A DNA stretch of 64,000 bases, from the NCBI GenBank assembly GCA_010015675.1, contig ML976987.1, positions 660,790-724,789 on the forward strand, given 5' to 3'. Below the pieces are notes generated by a model, which worked only from the letters and a program-made list of their open reading frames with translations, was not told where the DNA came from and searched no databases. Made by a program: the position numbers and the translations under genes. Of the stretch, positions 21,023 to 31,947 are shown piece by piece. Origin of the DNA: Byssothecium circinans (Eukaryota > Ascomycota > Dothideomycetes > Pleosporales > Massarinaceae). Within the stretch, counting starts at the first letter, position 1. Each line of letters starts with the position of its first letter.

Positions 21023-21790
21023 TCAAAAGTGCTCCTCAACATGAAACGCCACAGCCCTCTCATCCCCCTCAAACACCCCACAAACCGGACACTTCGCCAC
21101 CTCACTCCCACTCCCACCCACACCCTCACCCTGTGGTATCTCCCCCGCCTCCCCATCCCAGCCCCTCAACTCCTCATGTTCCTTATCCGCCGCCTCCAGC
21201 GCCGCAAACAAGCCCCCATGCCCCCTACTCTCAGGAACGCTCTGCTCGTCATAGAAGTACTCGTCGTCTTCGCGGATATCGCGTACATGCACGAATCCTC
21301 CTCTCCCACCTCTTCTCCCCCCAACACCAATACCACCACTAGCGCCACCTCCAGCACCCTCCCCATTCCTCCCCAACCCGGCATCCCTCCCCCCAACCAA
21401 ACCCTCCCCCTTCTCCCCCTCCTCCTCACTACAAAGCCTCTGCACCCTCCCCACCCTCCCATCTCTCAACCGCACCTTGACGCCCCTGGGATGATCGCCT
21501 CGAGTCAGCAGATCCGCGACAATACCTCGGACTTCGTGGCCGGTGGGCTGGTCCTCTTTGAGAACGATGGAAACGCCCTTGCCTGCGTAGATGGCTGTGT
21601 GTGATGGAACAGAGTGTGATTCCTGGCGGGGTTTGCGGTTCTGGTATTGCGGGTGTGGTGGGCGGGAAGGGGGATTAGAGGAGAATGGCCGATGGTCTTC
21701 GCGATGGGGTTGGCGGATTGTGTTTGCGTTTGCACGGCCTCTGCCTCTTCCTCTTCCCCCTCGGCCTCGCCCTCGGGTTTCGTTCTGCAT
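21023..21790 (-). CDS. YwbE-domain (DUF2196) protein with RGG tract and C-terminal zinc finger
   Basis: 255 aa, single exon. The start is taken at the ATG at 21790 (MQNETRGRGRGG); an upstream in-frame ATG would add 27 unconserved residues. The N-terminus is an RG-rich tract typical of RNA binding. Residues about 65-115 contain the YwbE signature: GKGVSIVLKEDQPTGHEVRG, then VADLLTRGDHPRGVKVRL and DGRVGRVQRL. A long Gly/Glu-rich linker follows. The tail has CPVCGVFEGDERAVAFHVEEH, a CxxC...HxxxH arrangement of UBZ/C2H2 type. Bacterial YwbE is a short standalone protein of unknown function. This architecture suggests RNA or ubiquitin association, which is inference. Confidence 0.82.
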   Translation of the reverse strand: MQNETRGRGRGGRGRGRGRANANTIRQPHREDHRPFSSNPPSRPPHPQYQNRKPRQESHSVPSHTAIYAGKGVSIVLKEDQPTGHEVRGIVADLLTRGDHPRGVKVRLRDGRVGRVQRLCSEEEGEKGEGLVGGRDAGLGRNGEGAGGGASGGIGVGGRRGGRGGFVHVRDIREDDEYFYDEQSVPESRGHGGLFAALEAADKEHEELRGWDGEAGEIPQGEGVGGSGSEVAKCPVCGVFEGDERAVAFHVEEHF

Positions 21791-22216
21791 GGTGGTTTTG
21801 GATAGACTGCAATGTTGCGTAACTACCGATCGAGACTCGGAAACTAGGGAACACGAAACCGGGCCTTTCACGCACGAAGCTATGGATGGTTCTCGGAATG
21901 AACTCTGCGAATCTTAGGCCTTATTAATGAAGGAAATTACCAAGCGCGCCACACTATTAAGCGCTAGTTTTCCTTAGTAATACTAACTTACTTAACTATT
22001 ATCTTGTGGCTGAGATGCACAGCCACCTTCACCTTACAGCACCTCAGCCGTTCTCAGCCTGACCGCCAGCACAGCAGACTCTTTCAACTTCTCCCACCGT
22101 CTCATCCCTCAGCTTCTGATAAATTTCTTGGTCCGAATTCTTTCTCGATCTCCGAACGGGACTCCTTTATCAATCTTTGCTGCGCTTTGACAGTTTTCAT
22201 CTTAACCCACTGCCCT
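21791..22216. other. Divergent promoter region
   Basis: Intergenic sequence between the YwbE-domain gene (minus) and the NACHT-ankyrin gene (plus). A short A/T-rich core lies at about 21920-22005. No gene was seen. Confidence 0.5.
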
Positions 22217-25200
22217 ATGTCTAGCGTTTTGGCAAATGCTACTCGGCTGAAGCCCGAAATTCGCCTGGCTCAAGCTGTTTCCCAGTTCGAAGCAGACCTC
22301 TCAAACGAGCACAAAACCGCCTTCAACACCCTTAAGTCCCAGGCGCTCAACTCTCCTCTAGATACCCGTGATGTGATGCGACTTACAGCCGAGATGGACC
22401 GTCAGATGTCGAGAAAGGCTGGCGGCCGTTGCTTTGGGCCCCGTTTCACAAACTTCCTACAAGGAGTTCAGCAATTCGCCGCGCTTGGAGATGTTGTAGT
22501 TGGAGGTTCACAGAATATGATCGCATGCGGCGTTTGGTCGTTGGTCCGCATGTCGTTACTCGTCAGTAACTTAACTTTTGATGCTTCTATTCACTAATAC
22601 ATCCCTAGTCAATCGTGAACGCCTCATCCTACATCGAAAAGTTATCCACTCTCTTTATGGATGTTGGCCGCTCAGCCCCACGTTACCAAACAATGGCCCT
22701 ACTCTACCCGCAATCCAGGAGTCTTCAATCACAGCTCTGTGAATATTTTATCGTGGTAGTTGGTCTCTGCCGCCATCTGTTCACCTTCACAAGAAAGCCG
22801 ACCTTCCGGCAAGTCACATCTGCTTTGAATGATGCGGACTTAAAGACTTTCCAGACGGACCTCGATCGTTGGGCCAGTTCAATTAAGGAAGAGATCATCT
22901 TGATTGAAGGCCAAGAGAACTCTCGATTCAGGATTCTATCCAGCAAGCTTTCCAAGTCCGCGGCCCATCAGCAAAAGATAGCCACAAAACTACGAGTACT
23001 CAACTTCTGCTCCGAGTACCACCATGAGACAACGTGGAAACAGACCCGGAAAGTCGGAAATGCTTCCGTATTTGCATCGCTTGCCGAATACCAGGAGTGG
23101 AAAGTCTACTCAAGTTCTTGCACACTGCTGTATACTGGCAAGCTGGGATCGGGGAAATCTGTATTGCTAGCGAATATTGTGGACGACCTCAACATTTGCG
23201 CCAGAAATGATACGACTGCGGTGGCATACTTCTTTTGCAGGTACGACATTCCTAGCAGTTTAAAGGCGCGGACAATTCTTGGTTCCCTAGCGCGACAGTT
23301 GTTGTGCACCATGCCAGACCTTGCCACGGTGGCAGAAGCATGCGAAGAGGCCCGCTCGACCGAGGATACTGAAAAAATACTCGAACTGATCTGTCGCGGC
23401 TTCCCATCCAGTCACAAAGCCTACTTCATCCTTGATGGATTGGACGAGTGCGAGCTTGCGGAGAGAGAAGCAGTGGTCCAAGGTCTCGAAAGGATCCAAC
23501 AGACGCTCAAACTCCAGCTTTTGATGTCATTTCGGGTAGAGCCGAACAGCGGATTGAAGTCAATCACTGAACGACTTGTGGTCACCCGGATTGCTTCGAT
23601 CCCGGAGGACAATCCGGACATTGAAGCATTTATTGAAACGGAGCTAGAACGTTGCCTCGAAAGCCAAAAGTTGGTCATAGGAGACCCAACACTTATACTG
23701 GAAATACAGGATGCACTCTTGGAAGGATCACAGGGAATGTTCCTTTGGGTAGCCCTCCAGATCCAGTCCTTATGTGATATGAGAACAGATCTGGCCATCC
23801 GGGACGCACTCGCAGACCTACCCAAAGACCTCTCAGAGACCTTTTCCCGAATTCTGCACAAGTCAGGACGATTAGGACAGCCTTATCAGATACAAATACT
23901 CCAACTTGTTATAGCTGCTTACCGGCCCCTGACAAAGGATGAGTTGCGAGAAGCTCTTAGCGTAATTCCTGGAGACACTGTCTGGACACCCTCAAGGCTC
24001 CTAAACGACGTATATGCGGCATTGGCTTGCTGTGGATGCCTCCTCACTGTTGACGAAGAAGAGGCTACTGTCCGTTTTATACACCACAGCGTTAAGCAGT
24101 TCCTCCTAACAGGGTCCAACAACTTAAACAAAACAGCCTTCACAGCAGAAAAGGCACAGAGGGCAATGGCGGACATTATTGTCACTTACCTCAACTACGG
24201 TGTTTTTGGGACCGAGCTATCTCGGACAACAGTACGTCCAGTCATGGTACAGTCGGCGCCCTCCAGTATCGTTCGTGCCGCTATAGGGCCTTCAAGCACT
24301 GTCCAGGCTTTTGCTTTGAAACTCCTAAGGTCGAGGAAGCAGTCTGATTTTGACATCAGCAAGACCCTTGCAGAAGCGCGCAAACCTTTCTTGTCCAAAG
24401 CAGTGGAAGAATTCCGTTTCTACTCGTATGCAAGAGCACATTGGGCACACCACATATTTTATGTATCAGGGCAGGATATAACCATTTACGGTCTTTCAGT
24501 AAGATTGATTGATCGGTGGGTACTTGAATCAGATGTGACACCCAATAATTGGTCAGTTTTCGCTTGGGCTGCTGATAATGGTAATAAGGGCATTCTTAAG
24601 TGTCTGATTGAATTGGGTAAAGTGGATACCAACTGGAAGGGCCAGAACGGACAGACGCTGCTGTGGTGGGCGGCAGAGAACAGACACAAGGCGCTAGTCA
24701 AGCTGCTACTTAGCACAGGCAAGGTCGACATTGACGTCGAGGATGAGGATAGACAGACGCTGCTGTGGCGGGCGGCAGAGAATGGACAAGAGGCGGTAGT
24801 TAAGCTGCTGCTTAGCACAGGCAAGGTTGATGTTAATGTAGTGGACCAGCACGCACGGATGCCGCTGTCCCGGGCAGCAAAGAACGGCCACGAGGCGGTA
24901 GTTAAGCTGCTGCTTGACACAGGCAAGGTTCACGTTAACGCAAAAGAGAATTGGCACGCACAGACACCGCTCTCTCTAGCGGCAGAGAACGGCCACGAGG
25001 CGGTAGTTAAGCTGCTGCTTAGCACAGGCGAGGTTGGCGTTGATGTAGTGGACGTGCATGGACGGACGCCGCTGTCCCGGGCAGCAGAGAACGGCCACGA
25101 GGCGGTAGTTAAGCTGCTGCTTGACACAGGCATGGTCAACGTTAACGCCAAAGATACGAACAAAAAGACGCCGCTCTCTCTAGCGGCAAAGAACGGATGC

Positions 25201-25395
25201 GAGGCGGTAGTTAAGCTACTGCTTGACACAGGCAACGTCAATGACGTCAACGCAAAAGATAAGCACGCACAGACGCCGCTCTCTCTAGCGGCAATGAACG
25301 GCCATGAGGCGGTAGTCAAGCTGCTGCGACCGTACTGTGGTAGTAGGGATAAGTATTGTACCGTGTCAGTGCGCAGCAGGGTGAAACGCCCCTAA
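22217..25395 (+). CDS. NACHT-ankyrin STAND NTPase (NLR-like receptor)
   Basis: Two exons, 22217-22561 and 22609-25395 (intron GTCAGT...CCCTAG), giving 1043 aa. The N-terminal 250 residues (RFTNFLQGVQQFAALGDVVVG, WSLVRMSLL, SSYIEKLSTLFM) match the helical domain often found before NACHT in fungal ankyrin NLRs (DUF7708-like). The NACHT P-loop is GKLGSGKS (residues about 292-299) and Walker B is FILDGLDECE (about 388-397). Winged-helix-like sequence follows. Eight ankyrin repeats occupy 24540-25340; the last is cut short, giving a non-ankyrin tail ending RVKRP. Repeats 3-8 are nearly identical in DNA. Expected role: ligand-triggered oligomerisation in non-self recognition. The frame is open throughout, so it may be active. 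Confidence 0.9.
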
Positions 25396-25604
25396 TTCAG
25401 GGTTTACGGAAAGCCTTTACTATATATAATACCACACTAAACTGTATTTAAACTACTGCTTAGGGGGCGCTTAACTCTACATAGTAATTGATAGCCACAC
25501 TAAGTATTCTTTCCATCCCAACTTGGCTTAGCTAGAACGCAATTTCCGGCGTCACACCCTTATTGCGCACTGACGCGGTATAATACTTATCCCTACTACC
25601 ATAG
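25335..25604. repeat. Inverted repeat (arms 25335-25388 and 25550-25604)
   Basis: The left arm covers the last codons of the NACHT-ankyrin gene; the right arm is its reverse complement 160 bp downstream. Both contain GGTAGTAGGGATAAGTATT. Of about 54 bases the arms differ at only six or seven, mostly G/A or C/T exchanges. This is not a mobile-element TIR by position; it looks like part of an inverted duplication of the gene's 3' end. Confidence 0.8.
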
Positions 25605-26614
25605 TAATGCTGGAATACATAGAAGAACTCTCGCCTATTCACTTACTATTCAAACGTACATTGCTCCAATTACGTACGGGGGTTGTGAAATCTATATTTT
25701 CGACTGATAAAAATATATCTTCGCGCTTATATTTGCCCCGGTTAGAGTGCATCTATCACTTTTTGAAAATAAGGTGCCAAGAGGAGTATATGCATGCTTA
25801 TGAAGTAAGCGTATTCTCCGTTCTCCGATCCTTTGCGTTAACGTCGGCCTTGCCTGCGCTAAGCAGCAGCTTGACTACTGCCTCGTGAACAAGCAAATAA
25901 TGCGATCAAGGTAGGAAGTTTGTGCGCTTACTAGAGGACGACACATGCATCCACTGCAATATTGACCATAATTCGACACTCACTGACACAGTGACTAATT
26001 TCCGATTCCACTATATATTATTCGTTGAGCATATGATCCAGTAATTCTTCAATTACTACACTACATTGAGTACTTGAAACAAGGTCCTCTGCCAACTGCA
26101 GCTATGATAGTAGTCTGTCGGAGTATTGTAGGAGTTCGGAAGTATAGAGAGTGGACAAGGAAGAGGAAGAGGAAGGAATCGAGGCTGCGGATACAAGAGT
26201 GGGGGCTTAGGGAGAGTATGGTAAGAAAGGTAAGGTAAGGTAGGGTCGATTCGGTCGGATAGAGAGAGTAGGTGGTAGCGGCCCCTCGCAGGGCTCCATC
26301 AGCTTCTTCCGTCCCCGTCTTCTCAAAGAAAAGACAACCGCATGCCTGGCCCTGTGATGGCGGCAAGCATTCGGACATCCAGGATATCATCCATAAGTCA
26401 TGAAGGTCGTGACCGATCCGCTCAATTTGCTCAAGTCCCGATTAGAAAATAAAGGAAATAATGCCCACCATGGTATCCATTCGGTATGAAAAAGGGGCAG
26501 ACAGAAGGTATTAAGCAAAGCCGTGCTTTTGGTGATTGTGGAATGCTCCAGGAAGCGATCAGCGCGCCTCCAATTCCCCGTCCCATGTATAGTACATCGA
26601 CGACGTGAAGCTCA
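25396..26614. other. A/T-rich intergenic region with NLR remnants
   Basis: Apart from the inverted copy of the NLR 3' end (25550-25604, 25826-25890), no gene is supported. The segment 25396-26060 is more A/T-rich than the surroundings (several TATATA runs), as expected of RIP-affected or non-coding DNA. 26060-26614 should include the 3' UTR of the KH gene. Confidence 0.5.
25826..25890 (-). pseudogene. Decayed ankyrin-repeat fragment, inverted copy of the NLR repeats
   Basis: On the minus strand the sequence reads HEAVVKLLLSAGKADVNAKD, an almost exact ankyrin unit of the neighbouring receptor, then runs into a stop about a dozen codons later. With the inverted repeat arm at 25550-25604 it lies in the same order as in the parent gene, so both come from one inverted duplicate. 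Confidence 0.75.
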
Positions 26615-27755
26615 TTACTCCGCAACCTGGCTGCGGCGCATCTTCTCCGCCTCGAGGTTCTCGTACAAGAGGTACAGCGCCTTCTCGTTGGCAGCAGAAC
26701 TTCCGGTGATGGTGAACATGCGCTCGCCGCTGTCGTCGTGGGGAGCCTTTGCAATCGAGATGCGCGCACCAGAAGTCTTGCGAATCTCGCTGATCTTGCT
26801 TCCAGCGCGACCGATGATGCAGCCAACCATGTCAGAAGGAATACTAATGTTCTGCGTCTGCATCTCTTCACCATCCTCGGTGTGCGTCGGAGGTGGTGGG
26901 CGAGAGGCAGCATCGGAGCCAGAGCGTCGGTTGTATGAGGGTGGCGCGTCACTAAAATCGGCACCATGGCCGGTACGATTGTATGAGCGTCCGCCGCCGC
27001 CGCCGCCACCGCCAATAGCACCACCGCCGCCATTTGCCAAAGGTCCAACTCCGGGCTGGACTCTAACGGCAGGGTTGTACAACACGGTACCGTAGCCGCG
27101 CTCGTGGTCGTCAATGAGGCACTTGCCAATCTCCAAAACAGCCTTCTCGATGCCTGCCGGCGAGCCTTGGACTTCGACGATGCGCTCGGTGGACTGGGGA
27201 AGCATCTCCTTCTGCGCGACCATGCGGACGCCGGAACTGTCTTGGATCTGCTTAATCTTCAGACCCTGGCGGCCGATGATGGTGCCCATCTGGTTGTGAG
27301 AGATGAGGAGACGAATGGCTGCGCGCAGGTTAGTTGGGTCTATGATGCGTTTGAGATTACTTACGGTGGGTTCCATCGGTGCGCATGAGACCGCCCATAC
27401 CCATCTGCGGGGCGCCGTCTAGCAAGCCTTTGGCGACAAGGCCATATGCCCGTGAGATGCCTTCGAGAGGGCCGGTGACGGAGAGCACGCGGTCGTGCAC
27501 GCCCTGGACTACCTTGCTGACGCCGGCGCGCACACCAGTCTCGTCGCGCAGATCGGCCACGTTCTTGCCCGCCTTCCCAATGATGACGCCGGCTTCCTTG
27601 GACGAGACAATGGCCCGGAGCGTCAGTTGCGACTCCTTGTACTCCTCCTCGGTGCGGGAAATATCATCGCCTTCGTCATTGAGACTCACGCGCTCGATTG
27701 AGCTGGCGACCTGGTTGATGTCCTGGGGGGACTGCTGCTGCTCCTCGGTAGACAT
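26615..27755 (-). CDS. Triple-KH-domain RNA-binding protein (PCBP/Pbp2-like)
   Basis: Two coding exons, 27755-27365 and 27318-26615, with intron GTAAGT...GCGCAG; 364 aa. Three KH domains each keep the GxxG loop: IIGKAGKNVADLRDETG, IIGRQGLKIKQIQDSSG and IIGRAGSKISEIRKTSG. A glycine-rich linker (about 215-230) and a proline stretch separate KH2 and KH3. This is the poly(C)-binding/hnRNP K layout, shared with yeast Pbp2 and Hek2 and fission yeast Rnc1, which bind mRNA and affect its stability or localisation. The 5' UTR carries a well-formed intron (27777-27831: GTAAGT, branch CTAAC, GCGCAG) and perhaps another (about 27908-27977). The exact orthologue was not assigned. Confidence 0.92.
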
Positions 27756-28616
27756 GTTAGGAATGGCCTAGGTGTGCTGCGCGAGCGTTAGTGACAGGGA
27801 CGTATGCAAGCAATGGCAGGGCAAGACTTACCGGCGAGACAGTCGTGGAGAGGTTGTGGAGAGGTGGCGGAGAGGTGGGGAAAGGCGCGTGGAGGGAGCG
27901 CTGAAGCTGATCGCGTGTGTTGTCAGTGGTGTTGACGTGCAGAGGAAGCAGACAGCAGAAAGTAGCAGCACTCACAGAGAATCGACGGAAGTGGCGGGGA
28001 AGGTGGCCGGTGCAGATGGCCTGATGGCGCGAGAGGGCGGAAGGGGGAGTAGAGTAGAGTGGCGCGGAGGAAGAGGAGGGGGATGGGGGACGGAAGATGG
28101 TAGCGGGAGGTGAGGGTGGTGGCAGTGGGTGAGGTGTGGTTAGAAGTGAGGTGACGAAGGTTGCGGTGCAGCTCTCGGACAGAGAATATTTGGGCGGTTG
28201 CCGCAGTCGAACGGTATTTCTTCGTTTCTTAGCGAGACAGGCGCAGCGTCCCTACCGTATTACAAACGAGGAACGAATTTGAATGCAAGTGACATGGAGA
28301 CTACAGAATTGGAGCAGGAGATGGATAGCAGCGTTGTCGTTGTCGTTGTCCAGCGAGCACAACGTGCAGCGTCATCTCACACATGCAGCTCGGTGAATTG
28401 CCTGGAGCTGTTCGGCGGCGCAAGCTCCAACCCAGCGGCGAGGGTTGGCCTGCAATCACGCCCCGCATTATTGCACAGGCCAGCTCACGGCATACAGCAT
28501 ACAAGAACCTCATTCTATGATTTCTGTCTTGGTAACCACTGCATCTACGCGCACTTGCTACGTCTATGTATACGCACTGAAAACATCAAATTATAAAAGG
28601 TTTCCTCACAGTACAA
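27756..28616. other. 5' UTR and promoter of the KH gene
   Basis: Contains the 5' UTR introns noted for the KH gene and its purine-rich promoter (minus strand). The last part is 3' flank of the alcohol dehydrogenase. No additional gene was seen. Confidence 0.5.
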
Positions 28617-29781
28617 TCACTTCTGCGCCTCAAACACCACCTTCTGCACCTTCATCTTGTCAAACAGGTCGTAGCCCTCAACCGCCTCAGACATCGGCAT
28701 GATCTTGTCGGCCATGAACCTGTGCAACATCAGTGACTCCTTTATTTCAATAGTCGCGAGACAGACTCACCCAAATTTGTCCTGGTGCTTCTTCAGCGCC
28801 TCCAACGCCTTGGGAAAGACACTCCTTACCGGGCATCGGCCCATTTGCACCCTCAGGTTCTTGTTGTAAGCTTGGTTACCGGTCCATGGGATTTCTCCAT
28901 TGTGGACGCCCACGCTGGAGATGACACCCCACGGCCTGAGCAGCTCGAAGCCCATTTGCAATGCCGGCGACAGTCCTACGACTTCGACGACGACGTCAGC
29001 GCCTCGTCCGTCTGTGAGCTCTTTGACGCGCTTGTCGAGGCCTTCGCGGTCTTTTTGGAAGTTCCAAGGCTCTGCCCCCAGCGATTTAGCCAGTTCCAAT
29101 CTGCTTGGTACTGAGTCGACGGCAAGAACGTGCTTGGGCGCGTAGTCGAGAATGTTTACCAGGGCGCACAGTGCCACAGGTCCGCAACCAACAAGTACCA
29201 CCGTGCTTTCACTGATGGCATCCTTGGTCATCTCTTTGAAGGCATTGTGGGCTGCAAACCAGCCCGTAGGGAAAATGTCTGCCATGAGCACTAGCACTTC
29301 GTCCTTGACACCCTCTGGTGCTTTCACAGCAGTCGTGTCGGCCAGTGGTACGCGCACATACTCAGCCTGGCCGCCATCCAAAATCACGCATCCGAACAGT
29401 TGACACTTCACGCATCGTGAGGAGAAGCCTTGCTTGCAGTAGAAGCAATCGCCGCAGGATGTGGTGAAGGGAGAGACAATGCGGTCGCCCTTCTGGAACG
29501 ACTTGACTTCTGATCCCACCTCTTCCACATGTCCGGTGAACTCATGCCCCATGATGAAGTCAGTGCCTGACGGCTGATGACCGCGGAAAACGTGGAGTTC
29601 ACTGCCACATAACGCTGTCTGTAAGGAGTCAGTGACGAAGTAGCACGTAGATAATGCCACATACTTTATCTACCTTGACGATTATGTCCGTCTGATCTTG
29701 AATTTTTGGGATAGGTCTCTCCTCAATGGCTACTTTGTGTGGGCCCTTGAACACAACTGCTTTCATCGTCTCTTTAGCCAT
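28617..29781 (-). CDS. Zinc-dependent alcohol dehydrogenase (MDR family)
   Basis: Three exons: 29781-29665, 29618-28771 and 28719-28617; 355 aa. The N-terminal GroES-like domain has the catalytic-zinc context ALCGSELHVFRG and GHEFTGHVEEVG. The structural zinc lobe has four cysteines in SCGDCFYCKQGFSSRCVKC. The Rossmann fold shows VVLVGCGPVALCALVN with the nucleotide-binding glycines. The family oxidises alcohols or reduces aldehydes with NAD(P); the substrate cannot be read from sequence. The last exon (FMADKIMPMSEAVEGYDLFD...) supplies the conserved C-terminus. Starting at MAKETMKAVVFKGPHKV gives the standard beginning of this group. Confidence 0.92.
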
Positions 29782-30202
29782 GGCAAAGCAAACTTGAAAA
29801 TATTGTAAGGTCTGAGTTGAGTGCAGATACTAGATGCAAATTATACGAAAAGCCCGATGCAAGGTGGATCGTGGACTAAATACGCGTTGCAACGCGACTA
29901 TCTCTCATGAGAGTTGCCGTCATCGGTAACCCCGCCGAGGCTAAGCGGGGTAGACACCTCACTGGAGAGCGACAAGCAGCTTGGAAGGGTAACTGTGTAT
30001 TCGTTGTCATATGAAACATAGAAGGCATTTACCCGGAACTACCAGTTGCATAACCAACCGCACTGCGCCGGGAATCCAAGACATGAGGCCTTAGTGACTC
30101 CAATTGTAACCTGCAACCCACCTAATGCCGTATTCATCCCCAAGAACTCCGTCGAAATGCATGTTGAGAGAACCCCGTACTCTAGCCGTGCCTCCGCCGT
30201 CA
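29782..30202. other. Intergenic region
   Basis: Promoter of the alcohol dehydrogenase and 3' flank of the Yippee gene, both on the minus strand. A short inverted motif (CCCCGC...GCGGGG) lies near 29930-29950. No gene was seen. Confidence 0.5.
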
Positions 30203-30593
30203 TCAAGACACGGTGCATAGCAGCTCCGCCTCCAAGATGAACTTGCCCTCCTTGTATTTCTCACTCGGTTCATATGCCTTGTCGTACTTCCAGCCCACTG
30301 TCTCCCCGCACTGTCGGCATGAGATGTCGCGTACGATGTGGCGGCCGGTCGTCATGTTGCGCTCGCTGGGCTCTGACTCGGTGATGTTAACGACTTGGTC
30401 GAAGAGGTAGGCTTTTCCGTGTTGGCCGCGGAAATTCTACGGGCAGGTCAGCACTCCAGTAGCAGTGTATCATCAGGATGTTTGGGGGTCGAACCCTGCT
30501 CAAGATGTCGTCGTGGTTGGAGAGGTGCGTCTTGCACATCCTGCAGCCGTAGATGCGGCCTCCACTGAGGTAGACATTGTATGTGAGACCCAT
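30203..30593 (-). CDS. Yippee/Moh1 family zinc-binding protein
   Basis: Two exons, 30593-30495 and 30436-30203, giving 110 aa, the normal length for the family. It starts MGLTYNVYLSGGRIYGC. Two CxxC pairs, CRMC (first exon) and CRQC in VRDISCRQCGETVGWKYD, form the Yippee zinc site. FRGQHGKAYLFDQVVNI, ERNMTTGRHIVRD and YKEGKFILE are the family's conserved blocks. The intron donor is the unusual GTTCGA and the acceptor is CCGTAG. The family resembles yeast Moh1 and human YPEL proteins; its cellular role is poorly defined. The identity is very secure despite the small size. Confidence 0.93.
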
Positions 30594-31947
30594 GGCAAGT
30601 GAGGAGTTGTGACAGTAGATTTGAGAGTCGTTGCTATGATAGCCTGGAGGGATGAAGGCGGCTGGACGTCCGGATGCTGGCCCGTTGCCGGACCACCAGA
30701 TCACCGAATGATGACTGCTATGCGGGACTTGAAATTGGTTAAGCACTTATGGTGAAGAACCTCCCTCGTACCAAGCGAACGCAGCTGTGGAGCTACACAA
30801 AAACAGTGGTAGAGCTCAGTCTGATGTCTGGATGCGTGGCCGTGAGTACTGTCTTGTCTTGTGACCGGATTGGGGCCCTGGGAAGCTAGGAAGGCGGTGT
30901 TGGTGTGTAGCGTATCTTGTTGAGCAACTGCAAACGTCCTTGAGGATTACGGCGTTGGTCCTTGGAGATCTTCCAGATGTGCAAGCACAATGTACTCTGG
31001 GGATAGCTACGTGGGAGTTGGTGGAGTAGGTATCTTGAGCTCCGGCACGTGGTGATAAGATAAGACGGGACGGACGGATGACGGCATTTAGCCGTGCCAG
31101 TTTTGTGTTGGTCACTATGGGAGACATCGAACGTCGAACAACAACTCAGACCTTCCAGCCTCGCAATGTTGGTTTGACGCAAATAAACAATTGAAAACAT
31201 GCAGGGTGTCCGAGCATCGAACGAGCGCCTACTTGTTGTCCAATCCAATGCACGAAGGGGACAGCCCTGGTAAACCACCTCCAGCGCTGCATCAAAGGAT
31301 TGGCTATCCTTCGTAAAATCAACACCATACGTAGCCTATCAGAGGACTGTCTCGGAAGATGCTGACCAAAGCAATCACAATAACATTTGCGTTCTCTCGA
31401 TTGATGGAAGCCAAAGGAGGTTGGGCTGTACAGGACAGCTCATCACTGCAGTCAGCGACAACCCTCAGATTGGAGCGATATAGCTGCTGTTGTTCATGTC
31501 TGTTGTTGATGTCTTGCTGCAAGTACCAACCTTGCGGTTGTAGATGAGATGATCACCAAATTAGCGACATTGGATCAGAGCATCTTTCTTTCGCTGTGGA
31601 GGAACGCGTATATAAAAGTCCAAATCGTTGAAGGCCGTGTTTGGAACGCTCAAGCTCGAAGGAGAGACTATAATGAAGACGGCAACGACACAGACAACAA
31701 ACCCTCCGACTTGCTGCACGTCTACTGCACGAACATGCATTCACTGCGGATGACGCTGATCTCCAGCCCCCTCCACGCACGCGCCCGGCGTACGTTAGCG
31801 AAAAAGTCGGCGTAGAAGGTGCTAGAAGTGCAGGTAGCTTTCCGCATTCCTGGACGGTTTTTTTATCGGACCGCTCAACCAAACTTCGACAGAAGCCGAC
31901 TAAAATCCAGTGTCACCTTAGGACTTGCTGTCTTGCCCTCGCCTCCC
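30594..31947. other. Divergent intergenic region
   Basis: About 1.35 kb between the Yippee gene (minus) and the DnaJ gene (plus). Small open frames exist but none has recognisable features. It probably holds both promoters and leaders. Confidence 0.5.

Noticed and set aside
22004..22216. N-terminal extension of the NACHT-ankyrin protein from an ATG at 22004
   Set aside because: The added residues are low-complexity and leader-like; MSSVLANATRLKPEIRLAQA at 22217 is the family-like start.
25396..25610. MITE or TIR transposon inserted after the NLR
   Set aside because: The inverted arms are copies of the gene's own 3' coding end, and an inverted ankyrin unit lies further out in gene order, so duplication explains it better.
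25607..25888. Plus-strand open frame ending in LSSSLTTAS
   Set aside because: It is antisense to the inverted ankyrin fragment, not a gene.
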